Of a DNA stretch of 64,000 bases, positions 45,800-57,304 are shown piece after piece. The notes under the pieces were generated by a model. It was given only the letters and a program-made list of their open reading frames with translations. It searched no databases and was not told the origin of the DNA. This DNA is from Spirometra erinaceieuropaei (lineage: Eukaryota; Platyhelminthes; Cestoda; Diphyllobothriidea; Diphyllobothriidae): assembly GCA_902702965.1 (NCBI GenBank), contig CACRXP010000863.1, positions 111,072-175,071 on the forward strand, read 5' to 3'. The position numbers were made by a program, and so were the translations under genes. How positions within the stretch are numbered: position 1 is the first letter of the stretch; each line of letters begins with the position of its first letter.

Positions 45800-48700
45800 G
45801 TCACGCAACGGGATGGGTGTGCGCCCCTCTACCATACCACTTTGTATAAATTAGGGGAACTTTCCTTCCGTCAACTGTCTTTATAGTTATTTCTGATGTT
45901 GGATCATGATGAGATTCAGATCGTCATTGAAGTAGCAGTGAATACTTTTTAATTCTCAGTGTGTTAAACTGACTGCCAATAGAGGCTGGTTCTGCTCTAT
46001 CTGCTTATCAAAAACTTCAAAATGAAAAAATTTGGACGCATTTTCCGAAGTAGGGAGTTCTTGCAGACGATCGTTTTGAAAATATTTTTCGATTCACCCA
46101 CCCAAGAAACTTCATGGCCGGGAAAAATGGATATCCAAAAAAAAATCGGCGAAATGTCTGTCTAGCATCAATTAAAAACCTCCTCTACTAACTTGTCTCT
46201 TTAAAAAGTGCCTTTGTTTGCGTAGTTCGCTTAAAGATGCCTGTGTACTTACCTTTCCGTCCAGATTAAACCAAGTTTAGAATTAGGTCTTTTGATCGGC
46301 GTTTTCACTTCCCTAAAAATTAATGATAATTTTTTCCTGCTGCAAATGAGAAAACACCCTCTTCCCTTTATTTTGGAACTCATTTTGCTATGTTTGCTTG
46401 CTTTTAGGCTTCATTCTGAGATTGCAAATGCATAACAGTGGAGTCTTATAACTACCAGGATACTGTGAACACTGTTGGTCTTCTGTCCGCTTCGTTTCTA
46501 TATCATACAATAGCTGGAACTAGTTCATGCAAAAAGTACTATACTTCTGTTTAAAAGTCTGCATAATTATTTTGTGGGGAATCTTTTTGCAATATTTTAT
46601 AAGATTTTCTAAGTGGCAGAATAATGTCAAAATGTTTCAACAAAGGACTGACTGCAGACGTTACTATTGTGTTTTAGGGCATAGAATCACACAGATTTGC
46701 AAATTTTACCTTTCAAAAATTGACAAAACACGTGATTTTTAAAAAAACCTGATTTCGTAGATCTTGTTTCATGTGATTTACGGGGTTAAAAAATCAATTT
46801 TCCAGTGCGGCGAGTTTAATTTGATAAACCTCTCGAGAGTAGCTCACTCTATTCGCAAAGAAAAATCCGTGTTGTTGCGGCGAAATGTTACGCGACCTCG
46901 ATTTTCGTTCGAAGGACCTCACTTAACTGTCAGTAGACTGTGAATCGTGTCATATCGGGATTTATCTTGGCATACATTTGCAAGCTGCTGCAGAAATTGC
47001 ACTGCCAACAACGACTACTTCCCACGACCTCACACCTTAACTCAAAACCCCGTATTTTGTGAAATTTGCTTTTTGTTTATTGTTTAATTACTAATCTTCT
47101 TTCCGCTGTCGTAAAACAGCGTAGGATAAGACTTTCGGCATAAATCCAGGCAATTTCTGTGGTTTCTTTCATCCTTTCAACTGACTGTTAAGCGCGCCGT
47201 CCCACTCATAAAAAACTCCAGTAACCCAAAAACCCCGTATAGCGCGATCCATAGTCTACTGACAGGTAAGTGGGGTCCTTCTCTATACCTTTGCCGCATT
47301 GTGACTGACAAACTACTTACAGTTATGTTAATCATGTTAAAAGGGTATTTTCCGGAATAGCCTAGCCGAGTAAGTAACCGGTGCAGGACTCTAGTTGCCA
47401 ACAATTGATAGTCTCAATTTCTTTTACCAAATTTTATGATTGAGGTCACATACCCTAACTTACAAAAGCTAATTTTAGAATTTTTTCCGAGCACCACTTG
47501 AGCCTCTTGTTGAAACAGTAAGTAACATTCCATTCTTTGAAATGACACGAAACAAACTTTGGCTGTGCCATAAAATTTGAGTACGCAGACTTTGATTCTT
47601 CATATTCAGGAATAAGTAAGGGCTTTTGAAAAAATAAACACTCATTAAACCCAAGGTCATCCATGTCTTCGGCCTCAGCATGCAAGATGGTGGAGGTTCC
47701 GACAAAATGAGCAACAAATGCGGCATTTCGCCCTTGAATTCACAAAAACAGCAAATATCGATGCAAAGTATATACGGCAACGGTAGAGAGTAAGACCCAT
47801 AACTAATTTGAGCTAGCCTGTGTACCGTATCATAGGTTAAATAGTGGAGAGTACTTAGGCCAAGAAGACAATAGACAAATTTCCGTCAAAAGCCCTGGAA
47901 TACGCTGTCATTTGGCAAAGACAGTAAGCGCGAGAGTTAAAAACAAACAAGAAGAAAATATTCAAGAAATATCAGACTTCCAGGAAAGCGCCGCTGAAAA
48001 GTTTACATTTAATCAGGAAGGGAAGGAAATGGCAAACAATTGGAATGGTATATAATAAGTAACGTTTTCAGCCACACTGAATTTTAGGGTATATTTTCCG
48101 GGTTATCCTCTACTTTCGGATCCTACACCCCCATCTTTGTCGAATATATGCTGCTGCTGATGCTACTATTGCATATCGTCGTCTTTTCGAATGAATATTT
48201 TTCAAGTTGCGATGCAGGTGTTCAGTCAAAGACAGGTCTGGTCTGGTCTTTCTCGACACAGTGGCACATGCTGTCTCACTTAGGTAGGCTCGCTACCTGG
48301 AGCACTTTGAAGGACCCTTGCTTGTGTTTCACAATTATTTGCTACAGATGCTACATATTGTCATCTGTTTAAATGTGTTTTTCAAGTTTTCATGCCGGCA
48401 TTCAGTTACTTTACAATTATTTGCGTATACAGCGAGCAAAAGTAACCTTTTGTTATCTCTTCACTCGAATCGAAATACAGAAGTCGGCACAATTTACTAG
48501 TTTTTGTAATGTTTGGTAATCAGGCCAATACTGAGCATGATTTTGCGAAGAAGCAGGCCAAAAACAGAGAAAAATGTACTGTCACTCAGAAGACAGTGAA
48601 ATCAGTCAGTCAGTATCAGTCAGTATATTTGGAGTAAATGACAGAAGCCCTGAAAACTCCATTTAGAAGGCACAGATGTAAGGGAAAATAGTTAAAATGC

Positions 48701-49370
48701 ACAACTTTTGCTTGCAGTTTTGGTAAGAAGAATTCATAAACCTAACAATGGAACACAAATTCGAAAGGAGTATGGTATTCGCGAAATAATTGCGAAAAAT
48801 TTTGTTCACCGCATTCGGACTGTGAAAATTGCCATCTGAGTTAAGTTTGACGCACAAAAAATGATCTGTTGAAATCATGTTAGTAGTATATTAATAGACA
48901 TTTCAGTAATCCGCTAGATCAGGCTTCGGCAGTTGGGGTTGCCTTTCAGCAGGTGAGTTTCTAGTTGTCTCTTGAACACGCTCACAGTAGGACAATTAAC
49001 AATATACTCCGGCAAAGAGTTCCATTGGCGAATGACCCTATTTCATAGGCTTCTGAATACTAATGGGAAATATCAAGGCCTTTCCGACAATAATATGCTT
49101 TCTCAAACTAAAGATTGCGATGGGGTGGGATGTGCTATTAGAATTTCACTGGCTATCATGAATAAACTCTAAGAATGGATCAACATTATGTGCCAAATTT
49201 GTCATAAAGATGTCATCAGTAAATTGAAAGAATTGCTCAAACATGGGGTTGTTCGTGGGGTATTTAGCAGTCAGTGGATGGCTCATTAGGAGAAGCTGTC
49301 GCAAATCAAACAAGCTTCTACCTCTTGTCAGTCGAAATTTTTTGTGGGACTGAGCAGATCAGTACACGTG
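45800..49370. other. AT-rich region without recognised elements
   Basis: About 3.6 kb with short ORFs only. The minus pair at 47455-47685 and 47475-47780 overlaps and has no known motif. A small direct-repeat cluster (CAGTCAGTCAGTATCAGTCAGT, 48604-48625) is the only simple feature. Introns or unique intergenic DNA are possible. Confidence 0.45.
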
Positions 49371-49917
49371 CAGAAGGTAACTAACTTATGGAATGTCCGC
49401 CGAATTGCAAAATGCGTTTTCGTTTCGAAAAGATCAATTAAGTAGGGTCGTAAAACTAATAAGTCTGCAATAGAATTTTATAATAATTCAGTCACCTCGG
49501 GATGCCGCCTTTCGAACGAACTTCCTTCCGGATGCATGCGAAAACTACACCCTGTAGAAATGACTACTTATGTCGCATGATTTTTTCTTATTAGTTTTCG
49601 ATGCCCCTAAATGTCCAATTATATTTCATAGAAAACATACATAAAAATATTCATTCCTTTGCTCCTTCAATAGATAATTACGTCTTCTTCTAATTTTATA
49701 CTCGAAAGAGGAACATAATTCGGTTTTAAAAATGTTCTAAAATACCGTGAAATAGCCGTTCATAAATCGTCGTATCTCTGCATTTACCAATATGACTTGT
49801 AAGGTTAACAATATGGATCAAATCCAATGTTAAATTTTATGCACCCTATATGGTCCCCCTTTATTACCGTAGAGAAATGTGTGGTTTTCCGTACGTGGAA
49901 ATCACATGGCATGAAAT
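49371..49917. mobile_element. MITE family A, left part only
   Basis: Left end CAGAAGGTAACTAACTTATGG (decayed), arm and part of the spacer to about 49917, where family A stops and an unrelated 105-bp repeat begins. Confidence 0.75.
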
Positions 49918-50026
49918 TGTCTGCCAGGAGGACAAATTTGGCATTGGTTCCTGTGTGTCGATCAACTGACGCGAACAAATCGAGTCCGCAATGAAATAAC
50001 AAATACTCGGTACGCTGTTATTCCTG
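49918..50026 (+). repeat. Repeat E, first copy (about 105 bp)
   Basis: Shares 'ggcattggttcctgtgtgtc', 'aacaaatcgagtccg' and 'caaatactcggtacgctg' with 53579-53684. It separates two incomplete MITE A pieces. Confidence 0.75.
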
Positions 50027-50195
50027 TAATAATGACTACTTAAGTAGCATGCAGTTTTCTCACTGATTTGTATGCCCTAAAAAATTAGTTATATTTCATG
50101 GAAAACATGCATAATAATATTCACCCTGCCAATAGAAGCGAAGAGACGAGTCCCAGGAAGTAGTCTTGAAGAAGACACGATCGCCGGGACAAGAG

Positions 50196-50250
50196 CTTTA
50201 TTAGCCTGACGTTTCGGATTCCCGCTCGAATCCATCATCAGAGACATAAG
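50196..50250 (-). ncRNA. Hammerhead-ribozyme-like motif, left end
   Basis: Minus strand: CTGATGA, T, GGATTC/GAATCC stem with loop GAGCGG, GAAAC, GTC, AGGCTAATAAAG. All core bases are present. Confidence 0.72.
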
Positions 50251-50379
50251 CAGATAAGGGTAGTTCATGCACATGCGGCTGCAGTATTTATAGGATGCAG
50301 TAGTCATGCTACCGCATACCTATGAACATTCACGGCTCCCCCCTTCATCCGGGATCGTCACACTTGGTGTGATCATTGC

Positions 50380-50930
50380 TTGATAATTGCTGCAATTTCA
50401 TCACGTGCATTGGATGTTGGCCTGATGATTGCTCGACCATCTGATGCACCGACCCCGGTGTTGGGAAAAATGTTCACCTCTGAGCTCCCCGCATGGCTTG
50501 TTACTCCGCCTAGGCGAAGTTTCAGCACGGACTATGGAATGGGAAGATCGTTGCACTTGTTGATGGACTGGGGGCCATTAAACCATGATTCCAGTAGCTC
50601 CCGGCTCACGCGGTTGTCAGCTCTTGCGAGAATTTCGGCCTCATCGAATTTTAATGTGTGCCCGGATCTCGTCGAATGAGCTACAACTTGAGAGCTGACG
50701 TCATTTCTGCGCACCGCTGCCGCGCGCTCGGGCATCCGCGCTCGGAGTAGTCTTCCAGTTTCTCCGACGTAGTGGCTTTGTCCGCAACTGCACCAGATCC
50801 GATAAACGACTCCAGACGTTTCTAGCCTTGGCAATGGGTCTTTCGGTTTCATGACCAGACGCCTGATGGTTGCCTCCGGTCTGTGTGCCACTCCAACCCC
50901 AAGTGGTGGAAGAAGGCGGCGGACAACCAC
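50380..50930 (-). pseudogene. PLE GIY-YIG endonuclease, minus strand
   Basis: From 50930 leftward: LLPPLGVGVAHRPEATIRR, KPKDPLPRLETSGVVYRIWC, CGQSHYVGETGRLL, RARMPERAAAVRRNDVSSQ, GHTLKFDEAEILARADNRV and SRELLESWFNGPQSINKCN, open for 132 codons to 50532. Both GIY-YIG motifs and the Arg after GET(G) are intact, though His of the RMAEH block is changed (RMPER). The C-terminal extension continues in shifted frame toward 50380. Confidence 0.85.
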
Positions 50931-50942
50931 CCGGTTCTGCTT

Positions 50943-51000
50943 TTTTGTCTCTGATGATGGATTCGAGTAGGAATCCGAAACGTCAGGCCAATAAAGCTCT
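50943..51000 (+). ncRNA. Hammerhead-ribozyme-like motif, right end
   Basis: CTGATGA at 50951-50957, T, GGATTC/GAATCC stem with loop GAGTAG, GAAAC, GTC, AGGCCAATAAAG. All core bases are present; stem I as TCT/AGG plus an outer helix. Confidence 0.72.
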
Positions 51001-51743
51001 TGTCCCGGCGATCGTGTCTCCTACTTCAATTTTCACTTTTTTGCTCGTTAGGCAGAATATCTCCTCTTCTTCCAATTTTATACTCAAAGAAAGGGTATAA
51101 TTCGGTTTTCAAAAGTTTCAAATTGTGAGATTTTTTAATACCGTGCAATGGCCATTCATAAATCGTCACGTCTCTGTATTTACCAATGTGGCTTGTAAAG
51201 TTAACAATATGGATCAAATCCAGTGCTGAATTTTATGAACGTCATATGGGGTCCAATTAAAACCATAGAGAAACGTATGGTGTTCCGTACGCGAAAAATG
51301 CATGGCTTTTAGTTTCCAATCCCTGATTCCAAGTGTAACGCTAGAGCGGGTTCAAAATAAATCAGAAATTATAAAAGTTTTTAAAAACCGAATTATACAT
51401 TTTCTTTGAGTTTAAGATTGAAGGAAGACGTAATTATCTACGAAGTGAGTAAAAGAATGAATATTTTGACGCACGTTTTCTATGAACTATAATTTGACTT
51501 TTAGGGGCGTCGATAATCAAGGAAAAAAATTCATGCCTCGTAAGTAGTCGTTTTTCACAGAGTGTAGTTTTTGCATGCAGCCGAAAGGAAGTTCATTCGA
51601 AAGCCGGCATCCTGAGGTGACTGAAATATTATTGCATTATGTTTCAGCCTGACCAGTTTTAGAACCCTACTTAATTAATCTTTTGGAACTGAAAACGCAC
51701 TTCGGAATTTCGGTTGACATTTCATCAGTTAGCCCACCTACTG

Positions 51744-52335
51744 TAGACTGACCTAATATCTCCCACCCATCGTCCTTCGGCCATTTCCTTTGAATGACGA
51801 AGACAGATGAACGGAATGTTCAAGCTCGCGTGCATGCCTTGTTCTACAGACTGTGTTGGTCTACGGTGAAAAATATCAATTTACTCGTCCTTTGGTCTTG
51901 CGCAAATTTCACGCTTTCACAAGCGTCTTAGGGCAGAACGCACCATGTGATAGCAATATTTCTTCTCTTGGATTGTCGTGGCCAAAGCCTACATTTCCTG
52001 GCCGAGCTGTGATTGGCTGTGCTTATTGTTGGGGGTTTCCGCTTTAATGTAAGGTAATTCTGCGCTAAAAACACGTATCATAATGTATACTGTTTGGTAA
52101 ATTCTCAAATGGCCTCTCGTAAGTAACAGCATGAACTTTATACCACTCCACGTTTGGCAGGCAGCAAGCAGCCAGGTTTCCTATAGTTTCCTCTACTTTC
52201 CCTTGTTTAGAATATGTGATCTAAGGTTGTGGTCTATTAATTATGTTAGGATATATTTCTTCCCAAACCAACTGTGATTTGAGGCTTCCAAAGTCCTGGC
52301 GGAAATCTACATTTATATGGAATTCCTGTGAACCT
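51744..52335. other. Unannotated sequence between MITEs
   Basis: Short ORFs only (51853-52047, plus, 64 codons). No recognised motif. Confidence 0.4.
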
Positions 52336-52336
52336 A

Positions 52337-53249
52337 CAGTAGGTCGGCTGGCTCATGAAAAGTCAACCGAAATTACAAAATGCGTTTTCTTTTCGAAAAG
52401 AATAATTAGGCAGGGTTGTAAAACTAATCAACGTGCAGCATAAGTATACAATAATTTATTTATCTAGGTATGCCGGCTTCCGAACGAACGTCCTTTCGGC
52501 TGCATTCAAAAACCTTACTCTGTAAAAAATGTCTACATAATATGTAGCTTGCGTTTTTCCATTGATTTTCAATGCATTTAAAATTGATATAAAATTGCGT
52601 CTTCTGATGTTATGTTCTAAGGAAGGGTATTATTCAAATATAGAAAAGTTTCCAATTGTGATGTTTTTTTAATACTGTGAAATGGCCGTTCATAAAACGT
52701 CATGTTGCTTGTAAAGTTAACTATGTGGCTCATATCCACTCCTAAATTGTATGAAACCCATATGATCTCCTCTTAATACAGTGGATAAATGTATGGTTTC
52801 GTATGCGGAAATTATATGGCGTGTAATTTGGAAACTCTGAATGCAAGTGTAACGGCAGGTCGGGGTTCCAAATTATTTGAGAATTGAAATCTTTTTAGAA
52901 AACCGAATTGTACCCTTCATTTGAGCATGCAATTGGGAGATGACGAAATTTTCTACCGAATGAGTAAGCGAATGAATATTTTATGTCTGTTTTCCATGAG
53001 ATGTAGTTTAATTTTTAAGGACGTCACAAATCAATGAGAAAAATGCATACAACATACGTAGTAATTTTTTACAAAGTATGGTTTCTGCATGTAACCAAAA
53101 GAAGTTCGTTCGAAAGACGGCATCCTGAGGTAACTAAATTATCATAGAGTTATGATGCATGATGATTAGTTTTACAACCCCACCTAATTAATCCTTTCGA
53201 AACAAAAACGCATTTCAGAGTTTCCGTTGACATTTCACGAGTTAGCCCG
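52337..53249. mobile_element. MITE family A lacking the last bases
   Basis: Starts CAGTAGGTCGGCTGGCTC after TA. The right arm ends at GAGTTAGCCC without the final ACCTACTG, so no right TA can be assigned. Confidence 0.82.
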
Positions 53250-53578
53250 TGGAAACATCAGTTATCCACTCAAAATTTATTTTAGCTCTTAGGACACTGC
53301 CTCTAGTGCGGTAAAACAGACGAGTGACACTGTTCTCCGTAAGGCGTGTTTGAATGCACAATCCATTTTGTGGACCTTTGTAGAACAATTTTGGACAGAT
53401 TTAGTGGCTTAAGTCAATTATTAAAATTTGCATACTTCAATTTTTTAATGTACTAAGGCGAAAATTTACTCCTATTTTAGGTAACTCCGTCCATAAGCGA
53501 AAGCAACGACGAACACCATACCTAAAAGACAATTTGGAACAAGCGAAGCAGAAATAGATGGTGAAATAATACGAATAT

Positions 53579-53684
53579 CTGTCAGGATGACGAATTAGGC
53601 ATTGGTTCCTGTGTGTCGGTCAACTAACGCGTACAAATCGAGTCCGGAATGAAAAAACAAATACTCGGTACGCTGCTATCCAGC
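53579..53684 (+). repeat. Repeat E, second copy
   Basis: Partner of 49918-50026, about 90% identical by eye, same orientation, in unrelated flanks. A short mobile or dispersed element of unknown class. Confidence 0.75.
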
Positions 53685-54300
53685 AGGGAAGAGGACAGAC
53701 GTTCTACCGGGTTGAACGCGGTTATTTTGGAGTCGTTAGCTCAAAATGAAGATTTGAGTACATGTTGCAGAATCCGAAGTAGTGGTTTTAATCGGAACGC
53801 CAATAGTCCAAGTTGAATTTATTAGGATAGGATGGAAAACACCAGAATGATGGGTTTGCTGTCAACAGAACCCGGTGCTGCTATCTTGGGTCTCCGTGGC
53901 TGTCTGTATGTATGCAGTGGCGGCTGGGCCATCATAGAACTGCAGGGTTGATGAGTCAGTCCAAAGCGGGATTCCAAATGGCTCGCGATGCGTGTTTTTC
54001 TGGTCGTGCCGTGTCCGCGCCGGTCCGGAACTACTTCCGTGTAGGCGTGTGGCATACCTAAGAGTTTGGCCCTCAAACTGCGTCACCCGTTGAGCCCAAC
54101 CCTATCGCCAGTCCTCCTCATCAGGCCGCAGCGTTTCTTCCGAACACGGCTTCTATGGCACTCCCACTTAGGTGGAATTCGAGGCGCACACTTGGAAGCC
54201 CGGCGTGAGCAGCTCGCGTGTGGAACGCGTAGACGGAACGAATAACTTTGTCAGGCTCTGTTCCCGAGTCCCCCCGACCATCTTGACATCGTTTTGTCAT
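53685..54300. other. Unannotated sequence
   Basis: Short ORFs on both strands, no domain. Confidence 0.35.
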
Positions 54301-54425
54301 CAGAAGCCGGTGGGTGCGGGACGATATAGTGCGGTAGATGCTGCGCAAGTCGTCCTCAATGCAGACTAATTCAGGTGCGTGCCACCGGTGTTTCGTCCAC
54401 TCCGTGGAGCACATCGTCGTTCGCG
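54300..54425 (+). repeat. Dispersed repeat, family C fragment
   Basis: 'tagatgctgcgcaagtcgtc' and 'actccgtggagcacatcgtc' match the 3' part of family C. Confidence 0.5.
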
Positions 54426-54636
54426 GCGGCCGAACTATCCTTAGCCCATGACTCCAGAGGCAGTGCGTCTAATGGTGGGGATTTCATTGGTGTGGTGTGT
54501 TCAACCCGGGGCCTGGACGGCTGCGATCGTTTGAATGAACGTGTATGCGCAGGTTGCAACCGATCAGATTGTAAGATCAGCGCGCCAGAAATTCCTACTG
54601 GGGTAAGTGGATGTCCTTGACGCAACGAGATGTTGA

Positions 54637-54724
54637 CTATGGTCAGTATCAGATCTCATTATATGTTAACCGAGGTTCTCAAATGCATTTTCGATTATGA
54701 AGGGTAGCTTACGTAGGGCTGTGG
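54637..54724 (+). repeat. MITE family B left-end fragment
   Basis: 'ggtcagtatcagatctcatt', 'atatgttaaccgaggttctc' and 'aaatgcattttcgattatga' follow the family B left arm for about 85 bp, then stop. Confidence 0.6.
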
Positions 54725-55585
54725 ATAGAAAAATGGAAAATGTAAAAAGCCTACCCTAGACTAAATCAATCCAAAACCGGAACTAATAACCGAAAAAAGC
54801 AGACAGAAGGAAGTAACGAGGTCTGGTTCTTATTCGTATTTCTGCATGGAGTAAAAGCGTCCAATGCGTGTGATGCTCTGGGTATAGTTGTAGGGTGAGA
54901 TGTGGGCTACTGCCTGTAAGCCGGTATATCCACAAAAGCAGCTGGTTCTACTCAATAGCATAATCCTTTGTTACCTGTCAGGACTTCCAGATGGTGCTCT
55001 ACCTATCTCCTGCCAAACCTACTTCATAAATCACGGATGCGCTGTGTCACCTGTCTAGCCGAGCATTGAAGAGGCGGCTTAGTTAGCTTTGAAGAATCGC
55101 CATAAATACGCAGAGAAGAAGAACGGACGAGGTTTGGGCCTGTAGCCCAACTTGAGTGATACCAGATGGCTAGCTTTCTTTAAAAAAATTGGGTAGATGC
55201 GAAAACGCCGAGTGTACAAATATCACGTATTCGCATCTTCCTTACAACTTAAATCCAACGACTGACTGTGCCACGGGAGAGGAGCGCTTATGCTCCAGCC
55301 TCGGTTACTTCAGGTATCAGCTCAGACGCGTTTCCCTGCGCGTCCTTCAAGCTCTGCTCGCACCCTCCTTATTACCCTAATCTAGCCAGTGGCCAAGAAG
55401 TCTCGCTCAAGGGATTGTTCCGATGGTGTGGAACTCCGTCGGTTTCACTACAGTGTTAATGTACTGAGATCCCCAGCGATGCCCTCAGTGGCCTTCCAGT
55501 TGTGATTGCGTCCCCCACAGCCTCTTAATCCAGCGATTGGCCGTGTTGGTGGGAGTGTGTGCACGCCCGTGCCCTCCAAACGAGC
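54725..55585. other. Unannotated sequence
   Basis: No recognised element or domain. Confidence 0.35.
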
Positions 55586-55589
55586 CACT

Positions 55590-56030
55590 GTTAGATGCGC
55601 TGGACCAACACGAGGGCCACATCGAATTCTGGCAGGCGTTATCTCTGCGTAATAACAAATGCCAACATGTAGGGGGTGCGTTGACAGACCCTGTTGTCGG
55701 CAGTCGTCGCAGAACTGGGATCACTGCCACGCCCTTCATTGTTGTGGCGGTCAAAATCCTGGTCATTTGTGTGTGGACCAGGGGGTGCGGAGTGGAGTGC
55801 CAAGGCGAGGATCCGTCCAAGCCATCCACCTGCGGTCTCCCTCGTCTCCGGTCTTCTTGACTCTGTCTTGACATCGGGCTCAGGCGTGGAGGGGGAGAAA
55901 ATGTGGTAGATGCAGCGCAAGTCTACTGGCACTATGAACCCCTGCGCAAGTAACCGTTCCTGCTCCCACCACCTGCTGCGAGGCACACGGTGGACATCAT
56001 CGAAATCGATGGTCGAACTATCTTGTGCAC
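55590..56030 (+). repeat. Dispersed repeat, family C, long copy
   Basis: Collinear with 26860-27295 and in the same orientation. The two copies share the 5' block as well as the 3' block, whereas copies at 14.6, 15.3, 29.6 and 54.3 kb keep only the 3' block. This pattern of shared 3' ends is what retrotransposition with 5' truncation would leave. Confidence 0.7.
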
Positions 56031-56291
56031 GCCACCTTCACTCGCTCCCCTTCGCCTGCTTTGAGCTCTACTTTCGCTCTCATTACCTTAATAATCCAGC
56101 GAGTGGTTAAGTTGGGTATGTTATCTAATACTGTTTAAGTAGGCTAACCATAAGGTATCAATCAGATGGGGCTGTAGAACCAAACCTCATCGAAGACCGG
56201 AGCATACACATTCAAACCTGCCGATACAAGCGAAGAGGCGAGTCCCAGGAACTAGTTGATCAGAAGAAGAAGCGATCGCTGGAACAATGGC

Positions 56292-56342
56292 TTTATTCGC
56301 CTGACGTTTCGGATTCTCTCTTGAATTCATCATCAGAGACAG
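56292..56342 (-). ncRNA. Hammerhead-ribozyme-like motif
   Basis: Minus strand: CTGATGA, T, GAATTC/GAATCC stem with loop AAGAGA and one weak pair, GAAAC, GTC, AGGCGAATAAAG. The core is intact. The right-hand inverted copy keeps only the 3' half (GAAACTTC) and cannot fold. Confidence 0.65.
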
Positions 56343-56439
56343 TTGCAGAAAATGGTGGCTAGTGTACAGGAAGTCGCAGTATTTATAGGATGCGGTCGCC
56401 ATGCTACCGCATACCTACAGCAATTAACCGTGCTCCCTT

Positions 56440-57150
56440 CACCAAGGATTTTTGCCCGCTGGTGCGCTAATTGCTTGATGGCCGGCATGCAAGTTGTTAA
56501 TTGCTGACCTCTCATCACCCGTGTTGGATGCTGGCGTGATGATTGCTCGGCCATCTGGCTCACCGGCTTGCGCGCTCGCAGAGTGGTCAATTGCTTTGGC
56601 CAGTCTATGCCTCAGGACAGAATATGGAGTGGGGATGTCGTTGCACTTGTTGATAGACTGAGGTCCCGTGATCCATGACTCAAGCAACTCGCGGCTCACG
56701 CGATTATCTCCTCTCAGGAGCGATTCGGCCTCATCGAACTTGAATGTGTAGCCGGGTCTCGTCGAATGGGCCGCGACCTGAGAGTTGGCGTCATTTCTCC
56801 GTACAGCTGCCACGTGTTCGGCGATTCGCGTCCGGAGCAGTCTTCCAGTTTCTCCGACGTAGTTGCTTTGTCCGTAACTGCACCAGATCCGGTAAAAGAC
56901 TCCAGATGTTTCTTGCCGTGGCAGTGGGTCTTTTGGTCTCATCACTTGACGCCTCATGGTGGCCTCCGGTCTGTGCGCAACTCCAACCCCAAGTGGTGCA
57001 AGAAGGCGGCTAACGGCCTCGGAGACGTCCTTGATGTACGGGATCGCTCGCCAGAATTTGGGGTCGGCGCGATTTTGTCGCTCGTCTCGGTTGCGCAGGC
57101 ACTGGTTGACGAAGTTGCGCGGGTAATTGTATCTCGGAAAACCCGTCGAA
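56440..57150 (-). pseudogene. PLE ORF 3' part with GIY-YIG endonuclease, minus strand
   Basis: From 57150 leftward: YNYPRNFVNQCLRNRDERQN, FWRAIPYIKDVSEAVSRLL, PLGVGVAHRPEATMRRQVMR, KDPLPRQETSGVFYRIWCSY, GQSNYVGETGRLLRTRIAEH, RRNDANSQVAAHSTRPGYTF, then ELLESWITGPQSINKCNDIP and the extension GEPDGRAIITPASNTGDERS. The frame appears open from the thumb-proximal linker through the extension, at least 230 codons, with no stop that I can find. The second Cys of CSCG is Tyr. Lacking the reverse transcriptase, it is not an autonomous gene. Confidence 0.83.
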
Positions 57151-57304
57151 GATAGTGGGATTCGGCAACCTTGTCTTCCGGTTCACTGCAGTGCGTCTCA
57201 AGAGAGAATCCGAAACTTCAGGCGAATAAAGCCATTGTACCAGCGATCGCTTCTTCTTCTGATCAACATTCAACCCTATTCATTACCACCTGGATTGCAA
57301 AGTG

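Larger units (their letters stand above)
50125..51030 (-). mobile_element. Penelope-like element with inverted hammerhead ends
   Basis: Short flanking repeats TTCAC-like (50120-50124 and 51032-51036) suggest the target duplication. Inverted termini of about 80 bp lie at 50166-50246 and 50947-51029, about 95% alike, each with a hammerhead-like motif facing outward. The minus strand carries the end of the PLE ORF. Confidence 0.87.
50034..51743. mobile_element. MITE family A lacking its left end, with a nested PLE
   Basis: Family A resumes inside the left arm ('gactacttaagtagcatgca') and runs to GTTAGCCCACCTACTG followed by TA. Interrupted at 50125-51030 by a PLE. Because the arm segment at 49560 is repeated here, this is a second copy and not the continuation of 49371. 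Confidence 0.78.
56216..57265 (-). mobile_element. Penelope-like element with inverted ends and target duplication
   Basis: ACATTCAA at 56208-56215 and 57266-57273 is an 8-bp target duplication. Inverted termini of 69 bp (56256-56324 and 57198-57266) differ at two positions. The left one extends into the full PLE tail; the right one is a shorter inverted copy. The minus strand encodes the end of the PLE ORF. Confidence 0.88.

Noticed and set aside
3496..54724. CRISPR-like regularly spaced repeats
   Set aside because: The repeated palindromic units are ~1-kb MITEs with TA flanks at irregular distances in eukaryotic DNA; there are no short repeat-spacer units or Cas genes.
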